DNA from: an uncultured Lachnospiraceae bacterium
GTDB lineage: Bacteria > Bacillota > Clostridia > Lachnospirales > Lachnospiraceae
NCBI GenBank assembly: GCA_947176505.1
Contig: CAMWQW010000006.1
Location: 116,705-180,704 of the forward strand
Direction: 5' to 3'
Length of the DNA stretch: 64,000 nt
Shown: one piece after another, positions 25,841-35,416 of the stretch
How the letters are laid out: every line of letters starts with the position of its first letter
How positions within the stretch are numbered: the first letter of the stretch is position 1
Translations under genes and position numbers: made by a program
Notes under the pieces: generated by a model
Told to the model about the DNA's origin: nothing
The model's database searches: none
What the model saw: only the letters and a program-made list of their open reading frames with translations

Positions 25841-27436
25841 TTATTTTCCGACTTTAGTAATGATTGGCATACTACCCGCCACTGCTTCCATAATCGTGCT
25901 TCCGAAATCTCCTGTCGGAATATTCGCCAGAACATTGACGATTACACCATCCAGCAAATATTTCTCCTCTCTCTGCTCAAGCAGTGCCGGACTACCTCCC
26001 GCCTGAGAAACCGACTGTCTTTTCTTCTTAGCTATCATCTGCGGAGTCGCTGCAAAATTACCTGTACAGCCGATTGCATCAAAGGCATTGCACATGTTAA
26101 TCACTGTCGGTTTCGTAATGTCTTTTCTGACAAACGTAGCCTCCTTGGGTGCTGTCACCGTGACAGACTTAGCCTGAAGCTGAACCTGCCCCTCTGCCAG
26201 AATGGATATCTTGTTCACTGTCTTCACACGCAACATACTGCTGTCCGATATGGCTATTTCCGCGTTCTGGTTTTCCATATGTAAGAATCCCATCTCTGCA
26301 GGTTTCATATATAAGCGTTTCTCACTATCCGACGTAAAATAACGGTTATTATAATCTGCCAGTTCCTCGCAGTACTCTCCATTTTCCCGCACATTGTAAA
26401 TAGCTTTCGCATTTTCTTCATTATTTTTATCAAAATACAGTGCGACCTTTGTCCCTTTTTCCGGCATACAATAAAGCATGTTCCCGATAATCGGTCGCCA
26501 CGGGTAATCATAAGCTGTCGCCACATCCTGTTCGTCGTCAATATCCAGATGCAGACGTAAGACCTCCCCTTTTGTTTGCAGCACCTCTCCTTCAATCACC
26601 ACACCTTTCAGTCGTTCCGCCTGTATCTTATCCGCTTGAAAACATTCCGGCGGATATACGTTGACACAGGTTTCTATACTGTTATGTTTAAACGAAATTT
26701 CACAGGTCATGACACTATACTCTCTACCGAGAATCATCACTTTTTCACCCACCCGGATAAACTCCCTGCCATATATCCGATATCCACATCTTCTGTCTCG
26801 CACAGAAGTCCTCCCCGGTTTTTTGTACAAAAGTTCGACATATTTATGCTGCTCAAGGTCTATCTGCCCAGCTGACTTTTGTGGCAGTCCTATGCTGACT
26901 TCCTTCTTATTTCCGTAATCTTCCGATAATAATCTGCCCCCTAAATGGCTGGCAATCCTGCGAATAAACTGATAATCCGTCTCCTGATATTGAATCAAGG
27001 GACAGGTGATTGCTCTGTCCGGCATATTCCATCTGGTTTTAAAAGAATACTCTTTCGTCACCTCTTCAGTAATATCCTTGTATGTCCTGCTGATATTCTG
27101 AAAAGATCTGGACTTCTTCTCAATATCCATCCGCCAGATATACGAAACTGCCTTAAGTTCCAGCACCGTATAATCTCCTACATTTCGAAGTTCTGCACTG
27201 TCAATCAATCCGCTAAACAGAGACTCCTGTCTGCCCTTCTCATCCTGCCCAATCAATTCAAGTTGCTGTTCTTTCATCCGGCACAACATGTTGTACGCTT
27301 CATTATAATTTACAACGCAGGAAACTTCCATTCTCGCCATCTCTCCATACTGCATATATAGGTGGCAACTCAGTATGGTTTTGTACTTAAAATTACAATT
27401 TACCTGTAACTGTCCCAACAAAATCACGTCTTCCAT
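25841..27436 (-). CDS. VgrG-like spike protein, divergent
   Basis: The 531-residue protein begins MEDVILLGQLQVNCNFKY. It has a gp27-like region (QYQETDYQFIRRIASHLGGR at about 155-175), a gp5-like OB-fold (YPWRPIIGNMLYCMPEKGTKVALYF) and a beta needle (AEIAISDSSMLRVKTVNKIS). A C-terminal extension has INMCNAFDAIGCTGNFAATP, a looser version of the NEF...CGT motif of the toxin-bearing copies, and ends without hydrophobic stretches or toxin. It is the VgrG nearest the core genes, so it may be the standing spike of the machine. Confidence 0.83.
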   Translation of the reverse strand: MEDVILLGQLQVNCNFKYKTILSCHLYMQYGEMARMEVSCVVNYNEAYNMLCRMKEQQLELIGQDEKGRQESLFSGLIDSAELRNVGDYTVLELKAVSYIWRMDIEKKSRSFQNISRTYKDITEEVTKEYSFKTRWNMPDRAITCPLIQYQETDYQFIRRIASHLGGRLLSEDYGNKKEVSIGLPQKSAGQIDLEQHKYVELLYKKPGRTSVRDRRCGYRIYGREFIRVGEKVMILGREYSVMTCEISFKHNSIETCVNVYPPECFQADKIQAERLKGVVIEGEVLQTKGEVLRLHLDIDDEQDVATAYDYPWRPIIGNMLYCMPEKGTKVALYFDKNNEENAKAIYNVRENGEYCEELADYNNRYFTSDSEKRLYMKPAEMGFLHMENQNAEIAISDSSMLRVKTVNKISILAEGQVQLQAKSVTVTAPKEATFVRKDITKPTVINMCNAFDAIGCTGNFAATPQMIAKKKRQSVSQAGGSPALLEQREEKYLLDGVIVNVLANIPTGDFGSTIMEAVAGSMPIITKVGK

Positions 27437-27450
27437 ATGCTGCCTCCTGA

Positions 27451-28233
27451 CTAATCCAAAATAATTATCCTGTCTGCTCTGCCTGTCTCTTGTCTGTCCT
27501 TGCTACTCTTCCCACTGCGAATCACCTGCAAAATCCTATCCAATTCCGCAAACATTCTGTCATTGGTCCATTTACCGCTGCCTATATTCTCTGCGCCTCT
27601 CCTCGCCAGATAATCCTCAAGAATTTCTCTGTTCACTGCTTCCCTGCTCTGAAGCGCAAGATAAGCAAACTGCATATCAACACTCTCCGCCATACTACAT
27701 TCTAAAACATAATGCGCATATGCATCGGTAACTTCGCGGGACAGAGTGGCACCTCCGCGGCTACTCCAGACTGCATCCGCTAAATTGACCGTGTCAAACT
27801 CTGTCCGGATATCATAGAAATCTTTGTATTCCTTCCGAAGCTCCGACCCTTCTCGCAGCTTAAATCTGCACAATTCTATTTCAGCATCACCCTGCGGCTT
27901 CTTATTATCTATTCGTATCTCCGTGACATATTTGATATAATCAGGCAATTCCAGTCTGTCCAGCGCAATAAATTTAAGATACTGTAATTCGTTCGTTGCA
28001 CGATACGGAATGCTCTGTGCCGCAATCAAATAGATAAATCCCTGACATTTGATTAATCCCTCCCCTACACAGAGCTCATTTCCCTTTACGTCTATGTTAC
28101 AACCATTTATAATACCATCTGCATATTCCTGATACTGTAAACCCAGTACGGTGTAAGAGTAATCCCGCAATGCCCACAAGGATTCCTTTTTCATGATTCT
28201 TCCACGCTCAAAAGTGGGGTAAATGTGTTCCAT
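27451..28233 (-). CDS. Phage tail-fibre/baseplate-like protein
   Basis: The product (260 residues from ATG 28233; ATG 28194, MKKESLWALRDYSY, is a good alternative with GGAAG) contains ADGIINGCNIDVKGNELCVG, EGLIKCQGFIYLI and the later IALDRLELPDYIKYVTEIRI. The pattern of short strands with a repeated G-x-G-x-I/V core resembles the base of phage tail fibres and baseplate attachment proteins. The C-terminal half is helical. Its position between core genes and the first VgrG supports a baseplate or tip-adaptor role. I could not place it in a named family. Confidence 0.5.
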   Translation of the reverse strand: MEHIYPTFERGRIMKKESLWALRDYSYTVLGLQYQEYADGIINGCNIDVKGNELCVGEGLIKCQGFIYLIAAQSIPYRATNELQYLKFIALDRLELPDYIKYVTEIRIDNKKPQGDAEIELCRFKLREGSELRKEYKDFYDIRTEFDTVNLADAVWSSRGGATLSREVTDAYAHYVLECSMAESVDMQFAYLALQSREAVNREILEDYLARRGAENIGSGKWTNDRMFAELDRILQVIRSGKSSKDRQETGRADRIIILD

Positions 28234-28251
28234 GCTGACTCATGCCTCTCT

Positions 28252-29402
28252 TCATTCTTTGTTGCGCATATCGCTCATGTATTCTTCAAAGCCTTCTTTC
28301 TCAATCCACATAAAATTCCTATATTCCATGAAGCCTTCTTCTGGATTCTTGGAAGGATCCCAGTATATGTACGCAGTCTTTCCTGTCTCTATTTCTTTGA
28401 TATAAATGCCTCGTGGCGGCATTTTTGCCCGTTCCTCCTGCTCCATATCGACCCTGTTGTCATAATCAACATCTGAATATGCTGCATATTTCCCATCCGG
28501 ACTAAAACACACAGAATACATATATTCTCCCAGATAATTCACCTCTCCTGAAGGATATGCAATCTGGAAAAAGGAAGAAGGTCCCGCTTGAATAGTCAGC
28601 CCCCCCCTTCTTTCTCATCTCCCTCAAACTGGCAGACAGATACCAAGACCGTGTCTCCCGCCTGTATATCCTCTCGTATCCTCTCCACTTCTTCCCGTAT
28701 CCCCTGCAACGGAAAGCTCCACTGTTCTGTCCCGTCTTCTATTCTCCTTATAGTGAGCTGCTTGTAATCGTCCTTGATTTCTGTCAGCAGATCCCCTTCC
28801 TGATTAAGCTTCTTGAAACTGTCATATCCCCCATCATAAAAAGTTATCCATGCTATTTCTGACAGTTTTGCATACTGCTCCTCATCCATCTCTTTGTACC
28901 GTTCTCCGTCTTTCACAACCAGAATCGGATAAACGCCTCCACTGGTTTCAGTTACTTTCTCATTTACCCTATCTTTCTCATAAAACAGCCTTTGTGTACT
29001 TATCGTTTTGTATTCGCTCCACTTATTCGTTATGACCCATTTACAATCCGACGAAACATAGGTAACGTTGTCTTCCTCACCCTCTTCATCTGGTTCTGTT
29101 TCTAATGGGAGTTTTTCCTTAAACTCCTGATACAGTTCTTTTGCCTCTTCAATCGTCTGCGTCTCACTACTGATGATACAGGGTTTCATCTTAAAGCCTC
29201 CTGCTCCCTCATGTAATTGAGTGTCGCAAAACAAATAGTAATCCATATTTTTAAATTCATCTATACTACAGTAGTCTTTTGCAATCATATAGTCTCTCAC
29301 ATCTTCCTCCACTTCTTCTTTCATATCATCCCCTCCTGAAATCACCGCTCCCATGATACGCAGTATCAACAATGCCATCCAAATACTTCGCATTACCATC
29401 AC
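28252..29402 (-). pseudogene. Extracytoplasmic immunity candidate with poly-G frameshift (possibly phase-variable)
   Basis: The gene starts at ATG 29402, overlapping the stop of the L,D-transpeptidase toxin. The first 268 residues (one N-terminal hydrophobic segment, then an acidic extracytoplasmic domain) end in EGDEKEGGG at a TGA right after a run of eight G (28600-28607). In the -1 frame the reading continues to 28252 with QAGPSSFFQIAYPSGEVNYL and a propeller-like CFSPDGKYAAYSD. Nine G would give one protein of about 380 residues; the G GGG GGC heptamer would also allow -1 frameshifting. Either a pseudogene, a phase-variable gene, a recoded gene or a base-calling error. Confidence 0.6.
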
Positions 29403-30798
29403 TGTCCCTCCTTCGGCGCATTAAATTTCAAATATCCTTCCGTATCATCATAGTATTGTCTGTCGATTACCATATGACCTGTAAAACTTTCCGAATAATC
29501 TTTCTCCTTCAGCCTCTCCTTTGCATCTTTGTAATTATTATTACTCCCTATATTTTCATCTGTTCCTTCTTTGATAAATCCTACTTCCACTCCAAACCTG
29601 ACATACTCCCTCACCGGAATTGTAATACATCCCTGAGAATATGAACCGTCCCCCGGATGATCACTTCCCAATCTGCCCGCCATATGAAAATGGATCGCAT
29701 TTGCATAATCATTTTCTGTTATTGAATTGTAAGCCGGAATGTTCCCATTATTATTCAACCACAAGGCTGCATATCCTTTATGCTTTTCACTTTTGATTTC
29801 ATAAATTCCCTCACATATAGTTGCATATGCTTCCATGTCATCCGGCAACGTTGACGCTTGTACTACATACTTCAGTTCACCATCCACAGTAACAATTGCA
29901 ATAGCACCAAACTGTCCATTCGGATGATACATATTAATCCCATTCCAGTCTGCCTCTTCATTTGTGCGTGGAGTAGCCAACCCTTCAAAAACAAAAATGG
30001 TAGTACCGATACGCAGTTCAGGATTTTTTCTAAATAATCCCTTATTTCATACAATGCCATGCATTGTCTCGCAGTAAGTTTGTAGTCCTTCAACATTTTT
30101 TCCATCCCCGGCAACAATATCGTCTGTCCACTCGTAAGCGGATAAATGAATCCGCCATGTTTACAGAATAAAACTGAAGTCATTGTAATTCCTTCCTCTT
30201 GTTTTGATGGGAGGTCATCCAATATTTCTGTTGCCGGTTCATTTTCAAACATAGAAATCATTTTTGCATCCGGAAATTTGGCATACGGTACGTTAAAATT
30301 AATGTTTTCCCATTCTTCTTCAAGCTCCATAAGATATTTACACACACCATGATTTTGACAGTCAATCATATTTGCTTTAATCGCTTCTTCCTGCTCAGCA
30401 GTTGCAGACTCCCTACAATTACATGGAAAAGGCATGATATTCCATCCCTGCTTTGTATCTGCAACAGTTGCGTGACGAAGACCATTCGCAAATATTGGAT
30501 TTTCCAACACTCTTAGAAACTCTGTCGGTCTTCCCGTCTTCAGCTTATCTGAAAGTTCTTCGATTTTGACGCTTCCACCATCCGACAAACTGAAATTTCC
30601 CCATTTTGCCCTAGTACATGTCAGCAGTGCTCCATTTACCAAGTACTCATCATATACATCATCTTGGAGTCTTTTACGGATTTCCTCGTCTATCATTTCC
30701 TCTGTAATGGCTCCATCCAACGTTTCTCTTGCCAAAGTAAATTTTAACAGAAATTGTTGGTTCTTTTTATCCCTCTCCTGTCGTTCCTTATCATCCAT
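29399..30798 (-). pseudogene. DUF4280 (PAAR-like) effector with L,D-transpeptidase-like toxin, split at A6
   Basis: The first frame (from ATG 30798) gives a DUF4280 domain: YLVNGALLTCTRAKWGNFSL, FANGLRHATVADTK, YLMELEEEWENINFN, MTSVLFCKHGGFIYPLTSGQ. It loses frame at six A (30024-30029). With one extra A it reads LEKNPELRIGTTIFVFEGLA and continues into a domain of 29399-29980 containing HFHMAGRLGSDHPGDGSYSQ followed by GC, the His...Ser-x-Gly-Cys layout of L,D-transpeptidases (compare type VI effectors of the Tlde1 kind, DUF2778). Predicted action: tampering with peptidoglycan peptides of a target cell. Followed by its immunity candidate. As sequenced, only the delivery half is made unless the frame is shifted. 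Confidence 0.7.
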
Positions 30799-30803
30799 CT
30801 TCT

Positions 30804-33416
30804 CTACTTTCTCCCGTCAAAGTAATTCTTCACCCATCCCTCATGCTCGAATGGATAGAACTGCTCTGCGCCCATGTACAGCTTCTCGTCTTTACGGCAC
30901 ACCGGCACAATGACATATCCCCAATCCCTGCACCTTTTCCATGCAAAGAAGCGAATCTCTTGATTAACGATGCTGTCTGTCTCTTTCTGTAAGATATGGC
31001 TGCCGTGTACCTTCCGGATTTCCTCATAGGTCATTTCTTCAAACTGCTCCGGCGCGCAATCGAAGTGGAACCTGTATCTGACTTTTCCTTCTGTGTCTTT
31101 TAAGAAAAGCTGTAACGTCACATCTTCCAGATTACGCGATACATATCCCGTCTCTTCTTCCCGCAGGAAACCGTTGACCAGCTCCACTTCTCTGCCGTTA
31201 TGTGTAAATGCGCTGACCGTATAGGGCAGCACCGGCTTATCCGAGTACAGTTCAATCTGCGCATAGCCCAGCCTTTTATCCCGCATGAATTTCAGCGCTC
31301 CGTCCACACAACTCATCTTTAAGTCAATATCCCCTGCGGTATCTCTGTTTTTACGCTTGAACTGTATCATTCTGCCGGGGATGAACTCCTTGAGGGCTTC
31401 CCGGAAGATATCAATCTTACAGGACTGCCCGGTCAACTTAAGGAATGAAAAATCCCTAATCTTATCATCCAGATACAGCGGCTCCATGAATTTACGGATA
31501 ATCCCGTAGATGTCTCCCCGCAGAACCAGTTCTATTTCATAGAGGTTCAGTATAATCTCGGGAAACTCCTTAACTACCTGAAATCCATCGAGCTCCTGTA
31601 CGGACAGCTTCCATTTATCCGCCCATATCCATGTGATGTCAGAGTCCTGTCTCGCCTCTGACGTAATCCCCACCTGCAGAATCCCCGCCTGTTCATAGAA
31701 ATGCTTCTTGACCTGCTCTGCAAGGAAAAACAGCATATAGAAATTATTCTTTACTTTGAAATATTCTTCCCTGCTCCTTGTCTCATACTCCTTGAAGCGG
31801 GTCGGTATCCACTGCTCCGCCGCACCGTAAGCTTCTTCCAGTGTGGCATATAACTTCTCAGTCCCGTTGGCATCCACATATCTAAAGATGTCCATGTCCA
31901 GTTCCCGCAAGATATCGGTGGAGACAAACGCCGTCTTCCAGCCGCGGCTTACCGATAACTGTTCCGTAAGCAGTATCTTCAAGTACTGCATAATCCGGTA
32001 TGTCAGATTATTACCACCGAAATCCGTATCTCCGTTCTCATACGCGGTATCAATACGGATATGGTATGCCACACTGTCGTCCTGCACTTTGAAATGACAT
32101 GCGCACAAATCAGTCGTCCCGCCGCCGCAATCCACAATCAGCGCCTGATAAGTCCGGTTCATCTCAGCCGTCCTCGATTCCAGCATGTTGGAAATCGTAT
32201 TGTAGAGCACTGCTACGCCCTCATCTATCATCTCATCTTCCCGCATGGCATACTCTGGAAGAATCTCCTGAAACAGCTTTTGAAATAAGAATTTCTGTTT
32301 CACCGGGCACGACACCTGTATCTGCCCTACACTGCATTTAAACCGATCCTCCGTGACAGCGATGATATGCTGAAAATATGCCTTAATGATTTCTTTGCGG
32401 GCTAGGAATGTCCGCCTACCTTCTCTGTCGGTAATCTCCTCTTCTTTCTCATAGTCGCTGATCCAACGTTTCATGTCATAGAAGATGCTGAATCCCTCAT
32501 CCACATAGCAGGTATTGGACAAATCCACCGCCGTTTGCCCGAACACGAACTGCGCTTTCCCGTGATTTACCGAGACAACTCCCACCACCGAAGGCAAAAG
32601 TTTCCTATGTTCTTCAAATACAGTATATTGGATGGCATTTTTCTCAAATCCGCCAGTAAACGGCGCCCCCTTAGCACTCTCGAAGTACAAGGAATCCAGA
32701 TAGACCCCCGCAGTGGTGTTCGTGGAACCGAAGTCAATGACAAGCGGCATCCTTAAGGCAATCGGCTCCCGCACTTCCACATCCATGAGCGGGATGCGGT
32801 ACGCTGTCAGATTCTCTGGTATCTCCTCGCATAATCCATGGTAGACAGAGAAAATCTTATCCGAATCCTGTTGGTCAAAGCAGTACAAATCGTAATCCTT
32901 TAAATCAGCCTCTTGACAGGATATCTCCCTGCTTTTCATCACATACAGATGCTCTTTATCGTCCCTGCACCTATGGAGATAGAAAATCCCACAGACTTTA
33001 CTACCTCCGCTCACAAGAACCGCGTTGGTGTCTTCTAAAAACGCCCTATACGGAATATGTATCTCATCATTTTCATCTATCGTGCGTCCGTCATATACAA
33101 TCATCTTGGATGGGATATGCAGCGCCTTATCCTGCACTGTCCGTATTTTCCCCTTACGAAGCATCCGTTCCAGCGCTTCCTGACCCTCGGCATCATCGTG
33201 CCGGATTAACATCTGTTCTCTCGTTCCCCGGTAACGCATGATGACATGAATCAATTCCTCCTTATCCAAAGGATTCAGGATGCCGTGCACAATCTTTTCC
33301 CTGCGGCAGATTTCCCGAAGCTGATGTGTCGTCATCAATTCCAGTTCACCCTGCCTGTAAAGTCTCTTCTTCTCTTCTTCCTTAATCCCATCTCTGTCGA
33401 GTATATATCCACCCAT
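30804..33416 (-). CDS. SAP-domain plus Hsp70/actin-fold ATPase, core gene
   Basis: The 870-residue protein has a SAP-like helical motif near the N-terminus (LMTTHQLREICRREKIVHGI, with DKEELIHVIMRY after it) and an actin/Hsp70-type ATPase domain: phosphate-1 DFGSTNTTAG (228-237), phosphate-2 DCGGGTTDL (429-437) and adenosine-site-like GDTDFGGNNLTYRIM. A large C-terminal region (600-870) has no recognised substrate-binding domain. It is cytosolic. A J-domain protein is encoded in the same cluster, so an Hsp70-J pair that folds, assembles or recycles the tail is a reasonable inference; a role replacing ClpV is speculative. MGG start at 33416 follows GGAGATT. Confidence 0.75.
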   Translation of the reverse strand: MGGYILDRDGIKEEEKKRLYRQGELELMTTHQLREICRREKIVHGILNPLDKEELIHVIMRYRGTREQMLIRHDDAEGQEALERMLRKGKIRTVQDKALHIPSKMIVYDGRTIDENDEIHIPYRAFLEDTNAVLVSGGSKVCGIFYLHRCRDDKEHLYVMKSREISCQEADLKDYDLYCFDQQDSDKIFSVYHGLCEEIPENLTAYRIPLMDVEVREPIALRMPLVIDFGSTNTTAGVYLDSLYFESAKGAPFTGGFEKNAIQYTVFEEHRKLLPSVVGVVSVNHGKAQFVFGQTAVDLSNTCYVDEGFSIFYDMKRWISDYEKEEEITDREGRRTFLARKEIIKAYFQHIIAVTEDRFKCSVGQIQVSCPVKQKFLFQKLFQEILPEYAMREDEMIDEGVAVLYNTISNMLESRTAEMNRTYQALIVDCGGGTTDLCACHFKVQDDSVAYHIRIDTAYENGDTDFGGNNLTYRIMQYLKILLTEQLSVSRGWKTAFVSTDILRELDMDIFRYVDANGTEKLYATLEEAYGAAEQWIPTRFKEYETRSREEYFKVKNNFYMLFFLAEQVKKHFYEQAGILQVGITSEARQDSDITWIWADKWKLSVQELDGFQVVKEFPEIILNLYEIELVLRGDIYGIIRKFMEPLYLDDKIRDFSFLKLTGQSCKIDIFREALKEFIPGRMIQFKRKNRDTAGDIDLKMSCVDGALKFMRDKRLGYAQIELYSDKPVLPYTVSAFTHNGREVELVNGFLREEETGYVSRNLEDVTLQLFLKDTEGKVRYRFHFDCAPEQFEEMTYEEIRKVHGSHILQKETDSIVNQEIRFFAWKRCRDWGYVIVPVCRKDEKLYMGAEQFYPFEHEGWVKNYFDGRK

Positions 33417-33425
33417 TGTAATCTC

Positions 33426-34118
33426 CTAAAATATCACCATCTCGTCCACTACCATCGTCTCATCCACGCCTATGATTCCGAAATGGTGTGCGTAGAACCA
33501 GTGCACCGTCTCCTGCATCGGCAGGAACATTTCCCTTAAGAATGCAGTACGCTCCCGTTCCTCCCCGGATTCTTCCACGCCCAGATAGACCAACAGTTCA
33601 TAAGCTGTCTCGTTATTCTCGTAGATAAAGACCTTCGGGTAAAGCCGCAGCATGACTCTCCTGAACTCCTCCGGATAGTTTCCCGTCTTTAGAAGCTGCA
33701 GATAAGACCTTGCGATGTGCTTCTGCTCTTCCTTGCGGAAAAGGGAAAACCGGCGATGTGCCGTCTGCCCGTATCTCCCTTCTTCTATGTCATGGATGAT
33801 AAGGCTATGGTAAAAATCTTCTTTCGACAGACCTTCCCGTAAATCGAGTCTCACAATCTGATGCATACAGACGTCAAAAAACACGTCTCTTAGGCTTGCA
33901 TATCCTTCTATATTCCGGTCAAACAGTCGTCCCAGCACATCCCCCAGACGATAAAGTGGATTAATCTCCACTCTGTCTTCCTCCGGGCTTTCCTGATTCA
34001 AATCCATGACCGATACCTCTATGTACGGGCTAGGGTCAGAGGCTTCTACAAACCGTAGGTTATCCCTGTCCCTGCCATGTTTTTCCGCCTGCAGTACTGC
34101 TTCCCATGCGTAGTTCAT
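33426..34118 (-). CDS. Core-cluster protein of about 230 residues, unknown
   Basis: ATG 34118 (MNYAWEAVLQAEKHGRDRDN) has AGGAGGGG upstream, and lies 15 bases after the previous stop; a longer frame without ribosome site overlaps that gene. The 230-residue protein contains YIEVSVMDLNQ and NPLYRLGDVLGRLFDRNIEG, then helical sequence. I recall related proteins beside Hcp-like genes in other Lachnospiraceae, carrying uninformative names. The motif FGRLF/LGRLFD with strands around it would suit a baseplate component (compare TssF/TssG or gp6/gp7), but this is a guess from position. Confidence 0.55.
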   Translation of the reverse strand: MNYAWEAVLQAEKHGRDRDNLRFVEASDPSPYIEVSVMDLNQESPEEDRVEINPLYRLGDVLGRLFDRNIEGYASLRDVFFDVCMHQIVRLDLREGLSKEDFYHSLIIHDIEEGRYGQTAHRRFSLFRKEEQKHIARSYLQLLKTGNYPEEFRRVMLRLYPKVFIYENNETAYELLVYLGVEESGEERERTAFLREMFLPMQETVHWFYAHHFGIIGVDETMVVDEMVIF

Positions 34119-34132
34119 ACCACCCCTCCTCA

Positions 34133-35416
34133 TTAGAATAGCTTATTGCTCTGACACGCTTTACTCTCAAGCATCCCCACGCATCTGTATTCCAGAAATT
34201 CCATCTGTAACTGTGACAGAATATAGCGTATCTGCGACTCATACAAATAGTCTTCCTCATGCCGTTCTTCCGCCTGTATTCTAAGAAGCAGGATTTTTCT
34301 CTGATCATTGCTAAACAGCCTGACCCCCGTAAAGCTGTTCATATCTCCTGCCAGATACTCCGTTTCTGTTCTGTCGAGAATCTCATAGCCGAGAACATGA
34401 ATCCGATACCCGTCCGCCATCTCCTCCACCTTCCTGCTAAGTTCAAGGGGTGTCTGGATGAAATTCCCTGTCTGCTGAGAATACCGCGCTGCCAGATTGT
34501 CCTTCCTACGGTTAGACAGAACAGGATCATGATATCCCGCCGTCTGCTCTGGCTTCCCCTGACAAAGTCTGTATATCGTGATATCTTCCAAGGATTCTGC
34601 CGTTGTCCGAAGGACAATTCTATTCTTCTCATATCTTATGGAAATGATATCCTCCGCGGCATCCACAAGATAACCGTCTTCTGTCTCCTGCTCCTTAGGC
34701 AGATAGAAGACATGCTCATAGAATACCTCGTCTATACACGGTAACCTGTACTCCCTTGAATGAACATCGAATTGACATATATTCCATAACAGCATCTTGT
34801 CTTTTCTGATATACCTCGCCCATTTATCGTCTTGTATCATCCAGCCAGTCTCTATTGTCTGCCCATCCGCTGCTTCCTCTGTCACCGGAATCAGATCAAA
34901 AAACCTCTCCACATGTCCCATATGTATCGTCTGCCACGGCACATGATTGCCGGTAAACAGCCGATACAGCTTGTCCATGCTCCGCCGGTATCTGTCTGAA
35001 CGCCTGATTTTGAATCGAATGCTTTCCCCCGTCGCTTCATTGACGCCTGTCAGTGTACCCATATTCAAAAACTCTCCGCATACCTTCTCATCTGCTGCCA
35101 GATAGATGGTTTCGTATCTTTGTTCCCGTTTCTTCTTAACATCTTCCTCACAAACTGGAAACCAGAAGCTATTGATAGGGTCGTAATCTTTCTTATCAAT
35201 CACAGTCATACAGACGTGAAAATACTTCCATGGCAGGTCGAGTTCATTCTGTACACGCTTTTCCAAGGCGGCATACTTTTGCTCCGACCACGCAATCACC
35301 TTACCGAGACTCTCCATCAGCAGTTTTTTGGCAAATCTGCGTTCGTCTAAGTCGTCTATCCTCCGCAGTTGTTCCTGTATGTAGTTCTCATAATCAAACG
35401 TCTTTTCGTTTACCAT
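34133..35416 (-). CDS. Core-cluster protein of 427 residues, possible baseplate component
   Basis: The protein starts at ATG 35416, with the stop of the phosphatase gene immediately before, and has no membrane segment. An N-terminal helical part (NYIQEQLRRIDDLDERRFAK) is followed by beta-rich sequence (FHVCMTVIDKKDYDP, VCGEFLNMGTLTG, HVERFFDLIPVTEE) and a helical end (YESQIRYILSQLQMEFLEYR). The size matches TssK (about 445 residues) and several baseplate proteins, and it always occurs with core genes here, but there is no motif that proves this. Confidence 0.5.
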   Translation of the reverse strand: MVNEKTFDYENYIQEQLRRIDDLDERRFAKKLLMESLGKVIAWSEQKYAALEKRVQNELDLPWKYFHVCMTVIDKKDYDPINSFWFPVCEEDVKKKREQRYETIYLAADEKVCGEFLNMGTLTGVNEATGESIRFKIRRSDRYRRSMDKLYRLFTGNHVPWQTIHMGHVERFFDLIPVTEEAADGQTIETGWMIQDDKWARYIRKDKMLLWNICQFDVHSREYRLPCIDEVFYEHVFYLPKEQETEDGYLVDAAEDIISIRYEKNRIVLRTTAESLEDITIYRLCQGKPEQTAGYHDPVLSNRRKDNLAARYSQQTGNFIQTPLELSRKVEEMADGYRIHVLGYEILDRTETEYLAGDMNSFTGVRLFSNDQRKILLLRIQAEERHEEDYLYESQIRYILSQLQMEFLEYRCVGMLESKACQSNKLF

